From: Labrys miyagiensis
Lineage (GTDB): Bacteria > Pseudomonadota > Alphaproteobacteria > Rhizobiales > Labraceae
Reading direction: 5' to 3'
NCBI RefSeq assembly: GCF_030160835.1
Contig: NZ_BSPC01000045.1
Span: forward strand, 1 to 64,000
DNA: 64,000 nucleotides
Made by a program: the position numbers and the translations under genes. Under the pieces are notes generated by a model. The model saw only the letters and a program-made list of their open reading frames with translations. It made no database searches and was not told where the DNA came from. Below, piece after piece: positions 37,976-46,711 of the stretch; position 1 is the first letter of the stretch; every line of letters starts with the position of its first letter.

Positions 37976-39295
37976 TTACGTCAACAGGGCCAGCACATCG
38001 GCGGGTGCCATGGTCTGGCGTTCGCCCGTGCGGCGGTTCTTCACCTCGACCTTGCCTTCCGCCAGCCCCTTGGGCCCGACGATGACCTGCCAGGGCAGGC
38101 CGATCAGGTCCATCTTGGCGAATTTGCCACCCGGACGCTCGTCGGTATCGTCGAGCAGCACGTCCACGCCCTTGGCGCCGAGCTGCATGTAAAGGTCGCC
38201 GCAGGCCGCATCCACGGCGCTGTCGCCTGGCTTCAAGTTGATCAGGCCCACCTTGAAGGGCGCGATCGACTCCGGCCAGATGATGCCGGCTTCGTCATGG
38301 CTTGCCTCGATGGCCGCCGCGGCGACGCGGGTCGGGCCGATGCCGTAGGAGCCCCCATGCACGGGCACCAGCGAACCATCCGGGCCCGCCACCACAGCCT
38401 TCATCGGGGTGGAATATTTCGTGCCGAAATAAAAGATGTGGCCGACCTCGATGCCGCGGGCGGAAACCTGCTTGTCGGCCAGCAAGGCGTCGAAGGCGGC
38501 TTTGTCGTGCTTTTCTTCCGTGGCCGCGTAAAGCGAAGTCCAGTGATCGACGATCTTCTGAAGGCCGTCCCTGTCGTCGAAGTCGGTGCCGGACGCCGGC
38601 GGCGCCATCGAGAGATAATCGCGATGGCAGAATACCTCGCTCTCGCCCGTGGAGGCGAGAATGATGAATTCATGGCTGAGATTGCCGCCGATCGGACCGG
38701 TGTCCGCGACCATGGGAATCGCTGTGAGCCCAAGCCGCGCAAAGGTGCGCAGATAGGCCACGAACATCTTGTTGTAGGAATGCTGCGCGCTCGGCTGATC
38801 GAGATCGAACGAATAGGCGTCCTTCATCAGGAACTCGCGCCCCCGCATCAGGCCGAAGCGCGGACGGATCTCGTCGCGGAACTTCCATTGGATATGGTAG
38901 AGGTTGAGCGGCAGATCCTTGTAGCTGCGCACATAGGCTCGGAAGATCTCGGTGATCATCTCCTCATTGGTCGGGCCATAGAGCATGTCGCGCTCCTGCC
39001 GATCCTTGATGCGCAGCATCTCCTTGCCGTAATCCTCATAGCGCCCGCTTTCTCGCCACAGGTCGGCGGACTGGATGGTGGGCATCAGCAACTCGATGGC
39101 GCCGGACCGGTTCTGTTCTTCGCGGATGATCGCGTTGATCTTGTTCACGACCCGAAGACCCAACGGCAGGAGTGCATAGATGCCGGCCGCTTCCTGACGG
39201 ATCATGCCCGCACGCAGCATGAGACGATGGGAAACGACCTCCGCTTCCTTGGGCGTCTCACGCAGGATGGGCAGGAAATAACGGCTCAGACGCAT
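37976..39295 (-). CDS. proS: Prolyl-tRNA synthetase, short (type 3) form
   Basis: Charges tRNA-Pro. At 439 residues it lacks the roughly 180-residue editing insertion of E. coli ProS, as usual in alphaproteobacteria, so misacylated Ala-tRNA-Pro would have to be cleared in trans. Class II motifs are seen in [21 protein letters not shown] near 26-46, [15 protein letters not shown] near 90, [26 protein letters not shown] (motif 2) near 135-160, and [16 protein letters not shown] (motif 3) near 325-340. The ATG at 39295 ([15 protein letters not shown]) is the family start. Confidence 0.96.
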   Translation of the reverse strand: MRLSRYFLPILRETPKEAEVVSHRLMLRAGMIRQEAAGIYALLPLGLRVVNKINAIIREEQNRSGAIELLMPTIQSADLWRESGRYEDYGKEMLRIKDRQERDMLYGPTNEEMITEIFRAYVRSYKDLPLNLYHIQWKFRDEIRPRFGLMRGREFLMKDAYSFDLDQPSAQHSYNKMFVAYLRTFARLGLTAIPMVADTGPIGGNLSHEFIILASTGESEVFCHRDYLSMAPPASGTDFDDRDGLQKIVDHWTSLYAATEEKHDKAAFDALLADKQVSARGIEVGHIFYFGTKYSTPMKAVVAGPDGSLVPVHGGSYGIGPTRVAAAAIEASHDEAGIIWPESIAPFKVGLINLKPGDSAVDAACGDLYMQLGAKGVDVLLDDTDERPGGKFAKMDLIGLPWQVIVGPKGLAEGKVEVKNRRTGERQTMAPADVLALLT

Positions 39296-39585
39296 CGGAC
39301 AGACCTTCTTCAGACTATGCAGGGCCCTTCTCTGGGGCCGGAATAGGATGTGTGGCAAAAGGACGACCTGACCTGCCGTCGCGATTGCGTTCACGCGACA
39401 AGTGTCCAGACAAATCGGTTCTCTCCACGAGCGGGCGGCAGATTGACCCGAACAGGCATCAAAAAACAAGGGATCAACAGCGAAAACCGACTTTCCTGCC
39501 GCTTTTGTCAAAGGGTTGTAATCGCAAGCCAGCCTGCCCAAGCCTTGCCCACCGACCCAAAAGCATCCCGCCTAGGGAAATGACG

Positions 39586-39621
39586 CGCACAAATTTTAAG
39601 CAAAGATATTAATTTTGTGCG
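39586..39621. promoter_or_regulatory. Inverted repeat upstream of the small locus at 39639
   Basis: CGCACAAA (39586-39593) and TTTGTGCG (39614-39621) form a perfect 8-bp dyad with an AT-rich 20-base centre. It lies 17 bases upstream of the first possible start of the small locus. An operator role is inferred only from position and symmetry. Confidence 0.4.
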
Positions 39622-39638
39622 GATTGGTGCACAAAGAC

Positions 39639-39860
39639 GTGACAAGCAAAAAAACTTCGTCTAGCGTCCACTCCGTCAACGACAGGGCATCCAAAGCTCG
39701 GAAATGAGCAACAGGAAGTCAGGGTCCAAGTCTTGGGAGGAAGCCCGCAGGCGCCGCCAGTGGAAGAAACTGTGTCGAGCAGCCGTCCCGCTACTTCAAA
39801 CAGCACAAAGATGCGTGGAGGAAGTCCCGGGAAGATGGGTTAGGACGAGGTCTAGAATAA
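39639..39860 (+). pseudogene. Small basic protein locus with alternating frame
   Basis: From GTG 39639 a coding-like stretch (SSVHSVNDRASKARK) ends at TGA 39705. An overlapping ATG at 39704 opens another frame with SGSKSWEEARRRRQWKKL, coding-like to about 39780. After that the first frame again looks coded (SRYFKQHKDAWRKSRED) and stops at 39860, one base before a strong terminator. GC-rich third positions switch frames in step. Joined, the parts would give a Lys/Arg-rich protein of roughly 75-80 residues. Either two compensating indels broke the gene, or frameshifting or coupled tiny frames are real; an RNA gene is the other option. I recognise no family. Confidence 0.45.
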
Positions 39861-39891
39861 AGCGAGGCTCGTGAGAGCCTCGCTTTTTTTT
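39861..39891 (+). terminator. Strong rho-independent terminator
   Basis: AGCGAGGCTC, loop GTGA, GAGCCTCGCT and eight Ts: a perfect 10-bp stem with a tetraloop. It ends the transcription unit of the small locus at 39639-39860. Confidence 0.92.
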
Positions 39892-40106
39892 GTGGGTACA
39901 AACAAGGCTGCTCGCGACGCGCGTCCCACAGTTCGCCTCCCCCCGCATCGAGCGCGAAGCCGGCACCGATCGAGCATCGTTCATTGTCTGCCCGTTCGAA
40001 TTGCATTAGTTTTTATGCGCTGTGTGACGTGCGGCAGGACTGGGGTCGATGGGCAGCAGTTATCGGCGCCCTCCCCAGACAAATAAGCACGTTGAGCCTG
40101 TGATCG

Positions 40107-41522
40107 ATGAGTCGTAGCCCTATCTCGCAACCTGCCCGCATCGCGCCCCTTGCCGTACTGCCGGTTTTCTATCGCCTCTCGGGCAAGCCCGTGCTGGTGA
40201 TCGGCGCGACGCAGGGTGCGGTCTGGAAAGCCGAACTCCTGGCCTCGACCGGGGCCCATGTCACCGTGATCGCGCCGCAGGCCGAGGCCCCGCTCGCCGA
40301 ACTTTGCGCGCGCGAGGGCGTCCACGTCGGCCACCTCGCGCGTGCCTGGAACGAAAGCGATCTCGCCAGCGCGGTCCTTATCGTCGCCGATGTCTCGGAC
40401 GATGAGGAAGCGCAAAGGCTGGCTTCGCTCGCCCGCAAGGCCGGCACGCCTGTCAACATCGTCGACCGGCCCGATTTCTGCGACTTCCAGTTCGGCTCGA
40501 TCGTCAACCGCTCCCCGCTGGTGGTCGGCATTTCCACAAGTGGCGCGGTTCCCGTCTTCGGCCAGGCGATTCGGGCGCGAATCGAGATGCTGCTGCCGGC
40601 TGGTTTCCAGAAATGGGCCGAGGCCGCGCGCAACTGGCGCCCGCTGGTCCAGGCACGCGGACTGTCCCTGCATGCGCGGCGGGCGGTCTGGGAGCGCTTC
40701 GTGGCGGCCGCCTTCCGCAAGCCCGACCATGTACCGGACGAAAAGGATCGCACCGCGTTCCTTGCCTCGATCGAACAAGAGGCCCAAGCACCAGGCCTGG
40801 GCAGCGTCACCCTGGTCGGCGCCGGGCCCGGCGATCCCGAACTGCTCACCCTGAAAGCCGTGCGTGCGTTGCAGGCGGCGGATGTCATCCTGCATGACGA
40901 CCTCGTATCGCCCGAGGTGCTGGATTTCGCCCGCCGCGAGGCCGAACGCATCATCACCGGCAAGCGCGGCCATCGCCCATCCTGCAAGCAGGACGACATC
41001 AATGCGCTGATGGTGACGCTAGCCCGTGAAGGCAAGCGTGTGGTGCGGCTGAAAGGCGGTGATCCTCTCATCTTCGGGCGTGCGGGCGAAGAGATCGCCG
41101 CCTGCCGCGCCGCCGGAGTGCCGATCCAAGTGATTCCCGGCATCACCGCGGCCTCCGGCGCGGCGGCAAGCCTCGAAGTCTCCCTCACCCATCGCGATCA
41201 CGCCAGACGCCTGCAATACATCACGGCCCACGCCAAGAACGGCAAGCTGCCTGACGATCTCGACTGGAAGGCCCTTGCCGATCCCGCCGCCACCAGCGCC
41301 ATCTATATGGGTAAGCTCGTGGTCGGCGAGGTTTCCTCGAACCTGCTCGCCACCGGCATGGCGCCCGATACGCCGGCAATCATCGTCGAATATGCCACCC
41401 ATGCACGTGAGCGGCGTTTCCACACCACCATCGCCGCGATGGCGTCCGTCTTTGCGGCCAACGAGCTGGACGGCCCCTGCATCATCCTGTTCGGCTGGGC
41501 GATGTCGGAAGCCGCGCCCTGA
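40107..41522 (+). CDS. cysG: Siroheme synthase CysG (dehydrogenase/ferrochelatase and uroporphyrinogen III methyltransferase)
   Basis: A 471-residue fusion enzyme making siroheme, the cofactor of sulfite and nitrite reductases. The N-terminal half (about 1-215) is the NAD-dependent precorrin-2 dehydrogenase/ferrochelatase, with PVLVIGATQGAVWKAELL where other CysG proteins have a GGGxVA loop, and SIVNRSPLVVGISTSGAVPV. The C-terminal half (about 230-471) is the SAM-dependent methyltransferase: VGAGPGDPELLTLKAVRAL, VVRLKGGDPLIFGRAGEE and VIPGITAASGAAA. The reductase genes it usually accompanies are not adjacent here. Confidence 0.96.
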   Translation: MSRSPISQPARIAPLAVLPVFYRLSGKPVLVIGATQGAVWKAELLASTGAHVTVIAPQAEAPLAELCAREGVHVGHLARAWNESDLASAVLIVADVSDDEEAQRLASLARKAGTPVNIVDRPDFCDFQFGSIVNRSPLVVGISTSGAVPVFGQAIRARIEMLLPAGFQKWAEAARNWRPLVQARGLSLHARRAVWERFVAAAFRKPDHVPDEKDRTAFLASIEQEAQAPGLGSVTLVGAGPGDPELLTLKAVRALQAADVILHDDLVSPEVLDFARREAERIITGKRGHRPSCKQDDINALMVTLAREGKRVVRLKGGDPLIFGRAGEEIAACRAAGVPIQVIPGITAASGAAASLEVSLTHRDHARRLQYITAHAKNGKLPDDLDWKALADPAATSAIYMGKLVVGEVSSNLLATGMAPDTPAIIVEYATHARERRFHTTIAAMASVFAANELDGPCIILFGWAMSEAAP

Positions 41523-41778
41523 GCTGACTTGCGTTGGCAGACCAATACTTTGCCTGCTTGGTTTCTTGTTTCGACGCAGGTTCTGTCACTCTTCCGGAAG
41601 CTCCATAGGCATCTTGCTTAAGAGTGGACGCCGGTTTTCGGTAAAGGCCAAGCGGCGCTAAAATCCTTCCGCAGCGATACTCAAATTCGAAAACTCTCCT
41701 TGCAGGAACTTTTGTGTTCTCCTGTCAATTGTAAGTGGTAGGTTCCTCGCGCGAGCAAGAATCGGATTGGAGATCGCA

Positions 41779-42096
41779 ATGAAGAGACTCGTTATCACTG
41801 CTTTCCTTGCCACAATGGGCCTTGCGGCACTTCCTGCCACCTCTTCGGCGATGACGGCCGCTCCCGGCGTCACCACCGATTCCGGGTTGATGCAGGATAT
41901 CGCCTATGGCTGTCCGCGCGGTTATGTGCCCAACAAATGGGGCCGCTGTGTCGGTGCCTACCGGCCGGCTCCCCGTTATTATAATGGCTATGGCTATGAT
42001 GGCACGATTCCGGCCAACCGCAGCGGTTACGGCCGCGCCTGCCCGCCCGGCACCTGGCTCGGTCCGCGCGGCGGCTACTGCCATCCTCGCTATTGA
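41779..42096 (+). CDS. Small secreted protein with duplicated Cys-Pro-Gly motif
   Basis: A 105-residue protein with a clear signal peptide (MKRLVITAFLATMGLAALPATSSA). The mature part has two related motifs, GCPRGYVPNKWGRCV near 44-58 and ACPPGTWLGPRGGYCH near 87-102, separated by a Tyr/Gly-rich spacer (YYNGYGYDG). Proteins with repeated C-P-x-G-x-C motifs of this sort are abundant in Rhizobiales and usually hypothetical. Four cysteines suggest two disulfides, in keeping with the DsbA-like protein at 46712. The start at 41779 is chosen because the signal peptide begins there. Confidence 0.75.
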   Translation: MKRLVITAFLATMGLAALPATSSAMTAAPGVTTDSGLMQDIAYGCPRGYVPNKWGRCVGAYRPAPRYYNGYGYDGTIPANRSGYGRACPPGTWLGPRGGYCHPRY

Positions 42097-42123
42097 TTTC
42101 CAGGACCTCGCCGAGGCCTCGGG

Positions 42124-42160
42124 CGCTCCAGCGGGATATCTTTCCGCTGGAGCGTTTTCT
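42124..42160 (+). terminator. Rho-independent terminator
   Basis: CGCTCCAGCGG (42124-42134) and CCGCTGGAGCG (42144-42154) form a perfect 11-bp stem followed by TTTTCTTTT. It ends the gene for the small secreted protein. Confidence 0.9.
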
Positions 42161-42300
42161 TTTGTAGCGCCTCGTAGGCCATGCCGGGATCTCGCACGCC
42201 GTGCATGACAATGCCCGGCAGCTTCTCACACGCAAATGCATTTTGGGGGCGTATTGGTGATTGCCATCCGGCGATTCACCGCCTATAAGCGCCGCCACGT

Positions 42301-42378
42301 CGGAGCGTAGCGCAGCCCGGTTAGCGCACTAGTCTGGGGGACTAGGGGTCGGAGGTTCGAATCCTCTCGCTCCGACCA
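42301..42378 (+). tRNA. tRNA-Pro(GGG)
   Basis: The acceptor stem CGGAGCG pairs with CGCTCCG, then discriminator A and an encoded CCA. The D arm is GCGCAGCCCGGTTAGCGC. The anticodon stem CTAGT/ACTAG holds the loop CTGGGGG with anticodon GGG, and the T arm contains GGTTCGAATCC. It reads CCC and CCU proline codons. Confidence 0.97.
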
Positions 42379-42486
42379 TTTTCCTGAGCAAGATCGATCG
42401 TTTGATCTCTTGGCCCCACGGGGAATATGGCGGGCCTCGGCCGTGTTGTCCGTGCCGGTGACCCCCGTCCGGTGGGAGCCTGGCGC

Positions 42487-42720
42487 TCAGCTCTCCTCGT
42501 TTTCGAACTCATCCATATCGGTCGAAAGCAAATCGACCAGGTCGGCAACCTTGCCCGAAGGCAGGGAGCGGCCAGCGTTGATCAATGCCTCGTCGCTGTT
42601 GATCCAAGCCCAGGCTTCGGCAAGATCGTCGACCGTTGCCTCGGTGGCAAGAATATCGGCGATCCGTGTTTCGTCGACAGGTCCTAGAATGGCGATAACG
42701 TCTTTGGCGGAGAGAGTCAT
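42487..42720 (-). CDS. Small conserved-looking acidic protein of unknown function
   Basis: A 77-residue acidic protein (MTLSAKDVIAILGPVDETR at the start, acidic C-terminus DMDEFENEES), mostly helical by composition. AAGGAGG lies 6 bases before the ATG at 42720, which fixes the start. Codon use matches its neighbours. No family recognised. Confidence 0.7.
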   Translation of the reverse strand: MTLSAKDVIAILGPVDETRIADILATEATVDDLAEAWAWINSDEALINAGRSLPSGKVADLVDLLSTDMDEFENEES

Positions 42721-42949
42721 ATTCGCCTCCTTCAGCATGGCGCTGCCAGAATGCGACCGATCATTTTTTGACATGACAATCCGCATGTCACGCTGTTTCG
42801 AACTCAGGCTTCAAGCGCCGAATCTCGCTTTTGTTCACGCAACGCTTGTTTATGGCAGCTACGCAGCTATCCACCCGAGGCCTGAGCTACGACAGCCCCA
42901 AAGCGCACCCATTCTGCAACGCCCGTCGCGGCTTTCGCAGGAGGCGGGT

Positions 42950-43132
42950 TCAGCACCATACGATATCGCAAGCGATCTTCGGATCGAGGCTGTGCTGTCC
43001 CGGTCTTCCGGCCGCAACGGCCAGTTGCCTGCGAGCCTGCGAAGGCGCGCGCCAATCCACAATCGTATCGATAACCAATATGGTAATCACCAGGGCAACG
43101 AGAAAGCCCGTGATCATTTCACTCATATCCAT
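42950..43132 (-). CDS. Small single-pass membrane protein
   Basis: A 60-residue protein beginning MDMSEMITGFLVALVITI, with one hydrophobic helix (about residues 7-26) and a basic C-terminal tail (APSQARRQ onward). GGAGG lies 6 bases upstream of the ATG at 43132; longer in-frame starts lack such a site. Family unknown. Confidence 0.6.
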   Translation of the reverse strand: MDMSEMITGFLVALVITILVIDTIVDWRAPSQARRQLAVAAGRPGQHSLDPKIACDIVWC

Positions 43133-43293
43133 GACGAACCTCCGATCGCCGGCTGCTCTTGAATGGACCGGCTCATGAGGGACTTCCCTCGCGACATGAA
43201 CGCTACGAGTGTGCGCTTGTTCCTGCATGTCTTCAAGCGCAAAGAACTGTAGAAACTCAAGGAATCGGAAGAACTCAAAGTGCAATGCAAAAG

Positions 43294-43323
43294 AAAAGCC
43301 GGCGCATTGCTGCACCGGCTTTT
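43294..43323. terminator. cspA terminator
   Basis: AAAAGCCGG (43294-43302) pairs with CCGGCTTTT (43315-43323) around a 12-base loop, with further T-rich sequence on the minus strand. It lies 40 bases past the cspA stop. Confidence 0.85.
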
Positions 43324-43362
43324 CTTGCAAATCGGGTTTACCGAAAGGCTTCGGTGGCGGAT

Positions 43363-43575
43363 TTACGCAGCCGCCTTGAGCTGGTCGGCAGCCAACTTGC
43401 CAGAACGGCGATCCTGAATCAGCTCATAGCTGACCTTCTGGCCTTCGCGCAGGTCGTACAGACCAGCGCGTTCAACGGCGCTGATGTGAACAAAAACGTC
43501 CTTCGAGCCATCGTCGGGCTGAATGAAACCATAACCCTTCTGGGTGTTGAACCACTTTACGGTACCAGTGCTCAT
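43363..43575 (-). CDS. cspA: Cold shock protein (CspA family)
   Basis: A 70-residue single cold-shock domain that binds single-stranded RNA and [19 protein letters not shown] holds RNP1 and [14 protein letters not shown] holds RNP2. Such genes often have a long structured leader; the roughly 100 bases upstream are gene-free. Whether it is cold-induced cannot be told, as several paralogues are usual in this group. Confidence 0.96.
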   Translation of the reverse strand: MSTGTVKWFNTQKGYGFIQPDDGSKDVFVHISAVERAGLYDLREGQKVSYELIQDRRSGKLAADQLKAAA

Positions 43576-44201
43576 CGTGAGCTATTCCTTCAACGTAGTG
43601 AAAGCCTGGAGCAAATCGCGATCTTATCGTAATTTGCTCCAACTCTTTGTTTTGGCGCATTTTCCTAACCGAAAAGCCTGGCCGACCCTTCTGGAAAATG
43701 CTTCGAGTCCGCGCGGAGCACGGACCTCTGCGATAGTCGAATTCAGGGAAGAGCTTGTCGGCATGCGTCTGGCGAAGCCACGACGCCGGGCCAAGTCGTT
43801 CGGCCGAAAATCGATCGCAAGAAGGTGCCCGAACATATCAGGCAGGTCAAGACAAAGCGGCACCATAAGCTACAACAATCGAAAAATAATTCGATTTCCT
43901 GAAACAAGAATAACAATAGATCGATTTTCGCTTCAATTTCTTTCTAGACAAACAGAGGGACGGGGAACCTATACGACATACCCCTATTACCCCTTGCCTT
44001 ATGGCGTTAGCCTCCGAACATCTCGCAGCTGCAATATCTCCCGCGCCAACCCCGTTTAGACAATCCCTGAGGAAAGCGGGACATGCAGCGTTGCCATCAT
44101 GCGCGGAGAGGATCGGCCCCTACTCCCGGCTGATGGCCTCCACCCTTTTGATGCCACCGACTGGCCTCGAGGGAGCTTGCCAAAGCGTGCTACGCCGCGG
44201 C
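43576..44201. other. Intergenic region between cspA and the GtrA gene
   Basis: No gene is supported. The part next to cspA would hold its promoter and leader. The middle (43870-43990) is notably AT-rich for this genome. Possible reading frames here lack the third-position GC bias of real genes. Confidence 0.5.
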
Positions 44202-44666
44202 ATGTGTAAGATGAAGATCCCTTTTGGGAGAGGCTCGTTGACGAAGAGACTGGGCATGCCGGCCGAACGGTCGCTGAAAGCGCGGCTATGCTTGTTTGCC
44301 CTAGCCGGTCTTGGGGGTTTCGCCGTCGACGCCGCTATCCTAACGGCGCTGGTGCATCAGGGCCTGAACATTGACCTAGCCCGCCTGATATCCTTCGCCT
44401 GCGCGCTGGTGGCGACGTGGCTGATCAACCGCTCGCTCGCTTTCAGCGACCGAGCGGGTGCGCCCAGCCTCGCCGAGTTCGCGCAATACGCCTCGGCGAG
44501 CGCCCTGGCAGGGCTCATCAATCTCGGGGTGTTCGCGATGCTCGTGGCGCTGGACGGCCCCTTCGCGGGCAGGCCGGTGCTGGCCGCGGCCCTGGCCACC
44601 GGCGTTTCGATGAGCGTCAATTTCTGGAGCTATCTGAAGATCGTTTTCGCGCCCAAAGCGAGCTGA
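44202..44666 (+). CDS. GtrA family membrane protein
   Basis: A GtrA/DPMS-type protein with four transmembrane helices (FALAGLGGFAVDAAILTAL, DLARLISFACALVATWLINR, then two more), ending in the typical VNFWSYLKIVFAPK. Members are linked to moving polyprenyl-linked sugars across the membrane during cell-surface polysaccharide synthesis. The start is uncertain: ATG 44202 or 44211, TTG 44238 (GAGAGG 5 bases upstream), or ATG 44256. No glycosyltransferase partner is adjacent. Confidence 0.8.
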   Translation: MCKMKIPFGRGSLTKRLGMPAERSLKARLCLFALAGLGGFAVDAAILTALVHQGLNIDLARLISFACALVATWLINRSLAFSDRAGAPSLAEFAQYASASALAGLINLGVFAMLVALDGPFAGRPVLAAALATGVSMSVNFWSYLKIVFAPKAS

Positions 44667-44709
44667 AGCGCGGGCCGGCCAAGACCGCGCCCGCCAGATT
44701 CGCCTGCGC

Positions 44710-45207
44710 TTAGTTGTTGCCGAAGCCCGGGATACCGGCGGTCATGCCGCGAGCGAGCTGGGTGATGAAGTTGAGGTCACCGCCGGCGGTGGGCGTGGTG
44801 CGCGTGATCGAATCGAAGACCACGCCGTCCTTCAGACTGTAATTGGCGACGCGGCTCACCTTGCCCTTGTCGAAATAGACGGCCAGCACATTGCGATCGA
44901 CGATATGCGGCGCCAGGAAGGCCACCGGGCGGGCCGTGGTCTGCGAGACATAATAGAAGGCCTGGCCGTCAAGCGTCGAGGTGGTGGAGGGCGTACCCAG
45001 CACGTCGAGGACCTGAGCCTGCGAGGTGCCCGGCTTGATGGCGGACAGCGTGCTCTCGGTCACCACGATGCCATGCACATTGGTTTCCCCCATCGACATC
45101 GAGCCGCAACTCTGCAGCAGGCCGGCAACGGATATCACGACCGCGGCGGCCAGCGCTCGCGACCGGAAACTGGGGGGCAACACAACTACACTCACTTTGG
45201 CCTCCAT
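44710..45207 (-). CDS. bamE: Outer membrane assembly lipoprotein BamE (SmpA/OmlA)
   Basis: A 165-residue lipoprotein. The N-terminus has a basic/hydrophobic signal ending in LLQSC, with the likely lipidated Cys34. The SmpA/OmlA fold follows: IKPGTSQAQVLDVLGTPSTTSTLDGQAFYYVSQ is the family signature. BamE stabilises the BAM complex with BamA (19283). An ATG at 45216 would add three residues. It is divergent from the CBP3-like gene. Confidence 0.9.
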   Translation of the reverse strand: MEAKVSVVVLPPSFRSRALAAAVVISVAGLLQSCGSMSMGETNVHGIVVTESTLSAIKPGTSQAQVLDVLGTPSTTSTLDGQAFYYVSQTTARPVAFLAPHIVDRNVLAVYFDKGKVSRVANYSLKDGVVFDSITRTTPTAGGDLNFITQLARGMTAGIPGFGNN

Positions 45208-45405
45208 AGGGTGCACGGGCTCGTTCGCCTTGTCGTCGCGCGGGCTCTGGCGTAACCCGCTTGTAAGTGAAATTCAACCTTGGCGCTCGGGGAACATCCA
45301 CTTATATGGTGTGAAATTCGCCCGCACGATCGAAACAAATGGCTTTCTAGCGTCGATAAGCTGCCAATCCGTGAATGCCGGCTCTCGCTGCAACTAAAGG
45401 GGATC

Positions 45406-45957
45406 ATGTTCGGCCTTTTTCGCAACAAGGAGCGCGATGCTCAGATATCGCGTCTTTACGACCAGATTCTGGCGCAGAGCCGCGACCCCGTGCTTTTCAC
45501 CGATGGTCGCGTGCCTGACACGGTCGAGGGTCGCATCGACATGATGCTGCTCCATCTCTTCCTGCTGATGCATCGCCTCAACGACGAAAAGGGCGAGATC
45601 CATGAGCTGGCGCGCGGGGTCTGCGACCGCTTCTTCGCCGAACTCGACAGGGCGATGCGCGAAATGGGCGTGGGCGATCTCAGTGTGCCGAAGAAGATGC
45701 GCAAGGTCGCCGATATCTATACCGGCTGTTCCGCCGCCTACGGCAAGGCGCTGGTGAGCAGCGACAAGGCCGAATTGCCGGAGGCGCTGCTGCGTAATAT
45801 CTACGGCCGCAACGCGGAACGGCGAGGCGAGGCGCAGGCTCTTGCCGACTACATCCGGCGGGCCAGCGAAGCCCTGGCCGGCGTGCCGGCCGATGCCCTC
45901 GTGTGCGACGCCATCCCCTTCCCCTCACCTCCTCTCACCCTGGGTGCCAGCGCATGA
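45406..45957 (+). CDS. Ubiquinol-cytochrome c chaperone family protein (CBP3-like)
   Basis: A 183-residue relative of the mitochondrial Cbp3 chaperone, which assists cytochrome b in bc1 complex assembly. Family patterns are RIDMMLLHLFLLMHRLND near 46-63 and FFAELDRAMREMGVGDLSVPKKMRKVA near 77-103, followed by YGRNAERRGEAQALADYIRR. The ATG at 45406 has AAAGGGG upstream. It overlaps the DUF177 gene by 4 bases (ATGA), an alphaproteobacterial pairing. Confidence 0.9.
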   Translation: MFGLFRNKERDAQISRLYDQILAQSRDPVLFTDGRVPDTVEGRIDMMLLHLFLLMHRLNDEKGEIHELARGVCDRFFAELDRAMREMGVGDLSVPKKMRKVADIYTGCSAAYGKALVSSDKAELPEALLRNIYGRNAERRGEAQALADYIRRASEALAGVPADALVCDAIPFPSPPLTLGASA

Positions 45958-46484
45958 GCAACGACAAGCCCATCTTCTCACTGCCGGTGCATGTCCACGA
46001 GATTCCAGGCTCCGGCCGCCATTTCAACATCACCACGACGGAGCCCGAGCGCGAGGCGGTCGCGCACCAGCTGGGCCTGCCCGGCATCGCCGAACTCGGC
46101 GCCAAACTGGTGGTGAAACCCTTCCGCAAGGATGGCCTTGCCGTCGGCGGCACCGTCCATGCCCGCCTGACGCAGACCTGCGTGGTCTCGGCCGAGGATT
46201 TCGAGAGCACGGTCGAAGCACCGGTCGATATTCGCTTCTCGCCGGACGGGAAGGACCCCAACGCCGATTTCGACCTCGCCGAGCTCAACGACCCAGAAGC
46301 TGAGGATCCGCCAGACCTGCTCACGGGCGGCGAGATAGATCTTGGCGCCATCATCACCGAATTCCTGGCGCTGGCGCTCGATCCCTATCCCCGCAAGCCG
46401 GGCATCGACTTCGAGGCGCCGGAGGAGGATCCCTCTCTCTCCCCCTTCGCCGCTCTCAACGCGCTCAAGAACAAGGGCCGCTAA
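45954..46484 (+). CDS. DUF177 (YceD-like) protein
   Basis: A 176-residue member of the YceD/DUF177 family, which in other organisms is needed for 23S rRNA accumulation. The core shows RLTQTCVVSAEDFESTVEAP near 72-91 and the C-terminal EIDLGAIITEFLALALDPYPRKPG, the family hallmark. The usual rpmF partner is not next to it; 227 bases of non-coding sequence and a DsbA-like gene follow. Confidence 0.9.
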   Translation: MSNDKPIFSLPVHVHEIPGSGRHFNITTTEPEREAVAHQLGLPGIAELGAKLVVKPFRKDGLAVGGTVHARLTQTCVVSAEDFESTVEAPVDIRFSPDGKDPNADFDLAELNDPEAEDPPDLLTGGEIDLGAIITEFLALALDPYPRKPGIDFEAPEEDPSLSPFAALNALKNKGR

Positions 46485-46711
46485 GCAGAGTCGGGAAAAG
46501 CGTCACACAGTTTTCCGACGAGAATCGGCAACAAGGCAAGGAACCAGGCAAGCAAAACGTGGGCCCGCCAACGAAAGTGCACTTGGAGCGTTCTGCCACC
46601 GATCGAACACGATCGTGTGAGATTGCAATCCCGAACGGACCGGTTAATTGACCGGTCATACACCCAAGCCTATGCAAACAGGATGCATGCTTGGCACCTT
46701 TGGAGAAACCG

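Noticed and set aside
39820-39850. A GGAGGAAGTCCCGGGAAG stretch recalling RNase P RNA
   Set aside because: The remaining conserved parts of RNase P RNA are absent and the unit is too short.
41700-41740. A GGAAC element before the secreted protein, as in EcfG-type stress promoters
   Set aside because: The matching CGTT -10 element is not found at 16-17 bases, so the promoter type is unsupported.
43544-44059. A 171-codon plus-strand frame between cspA and the GtrA gene
   Set aside because: It starts inside cspA on the opposite strand, lacks coding bias in the AT-rich middle and has no recognisable domain.
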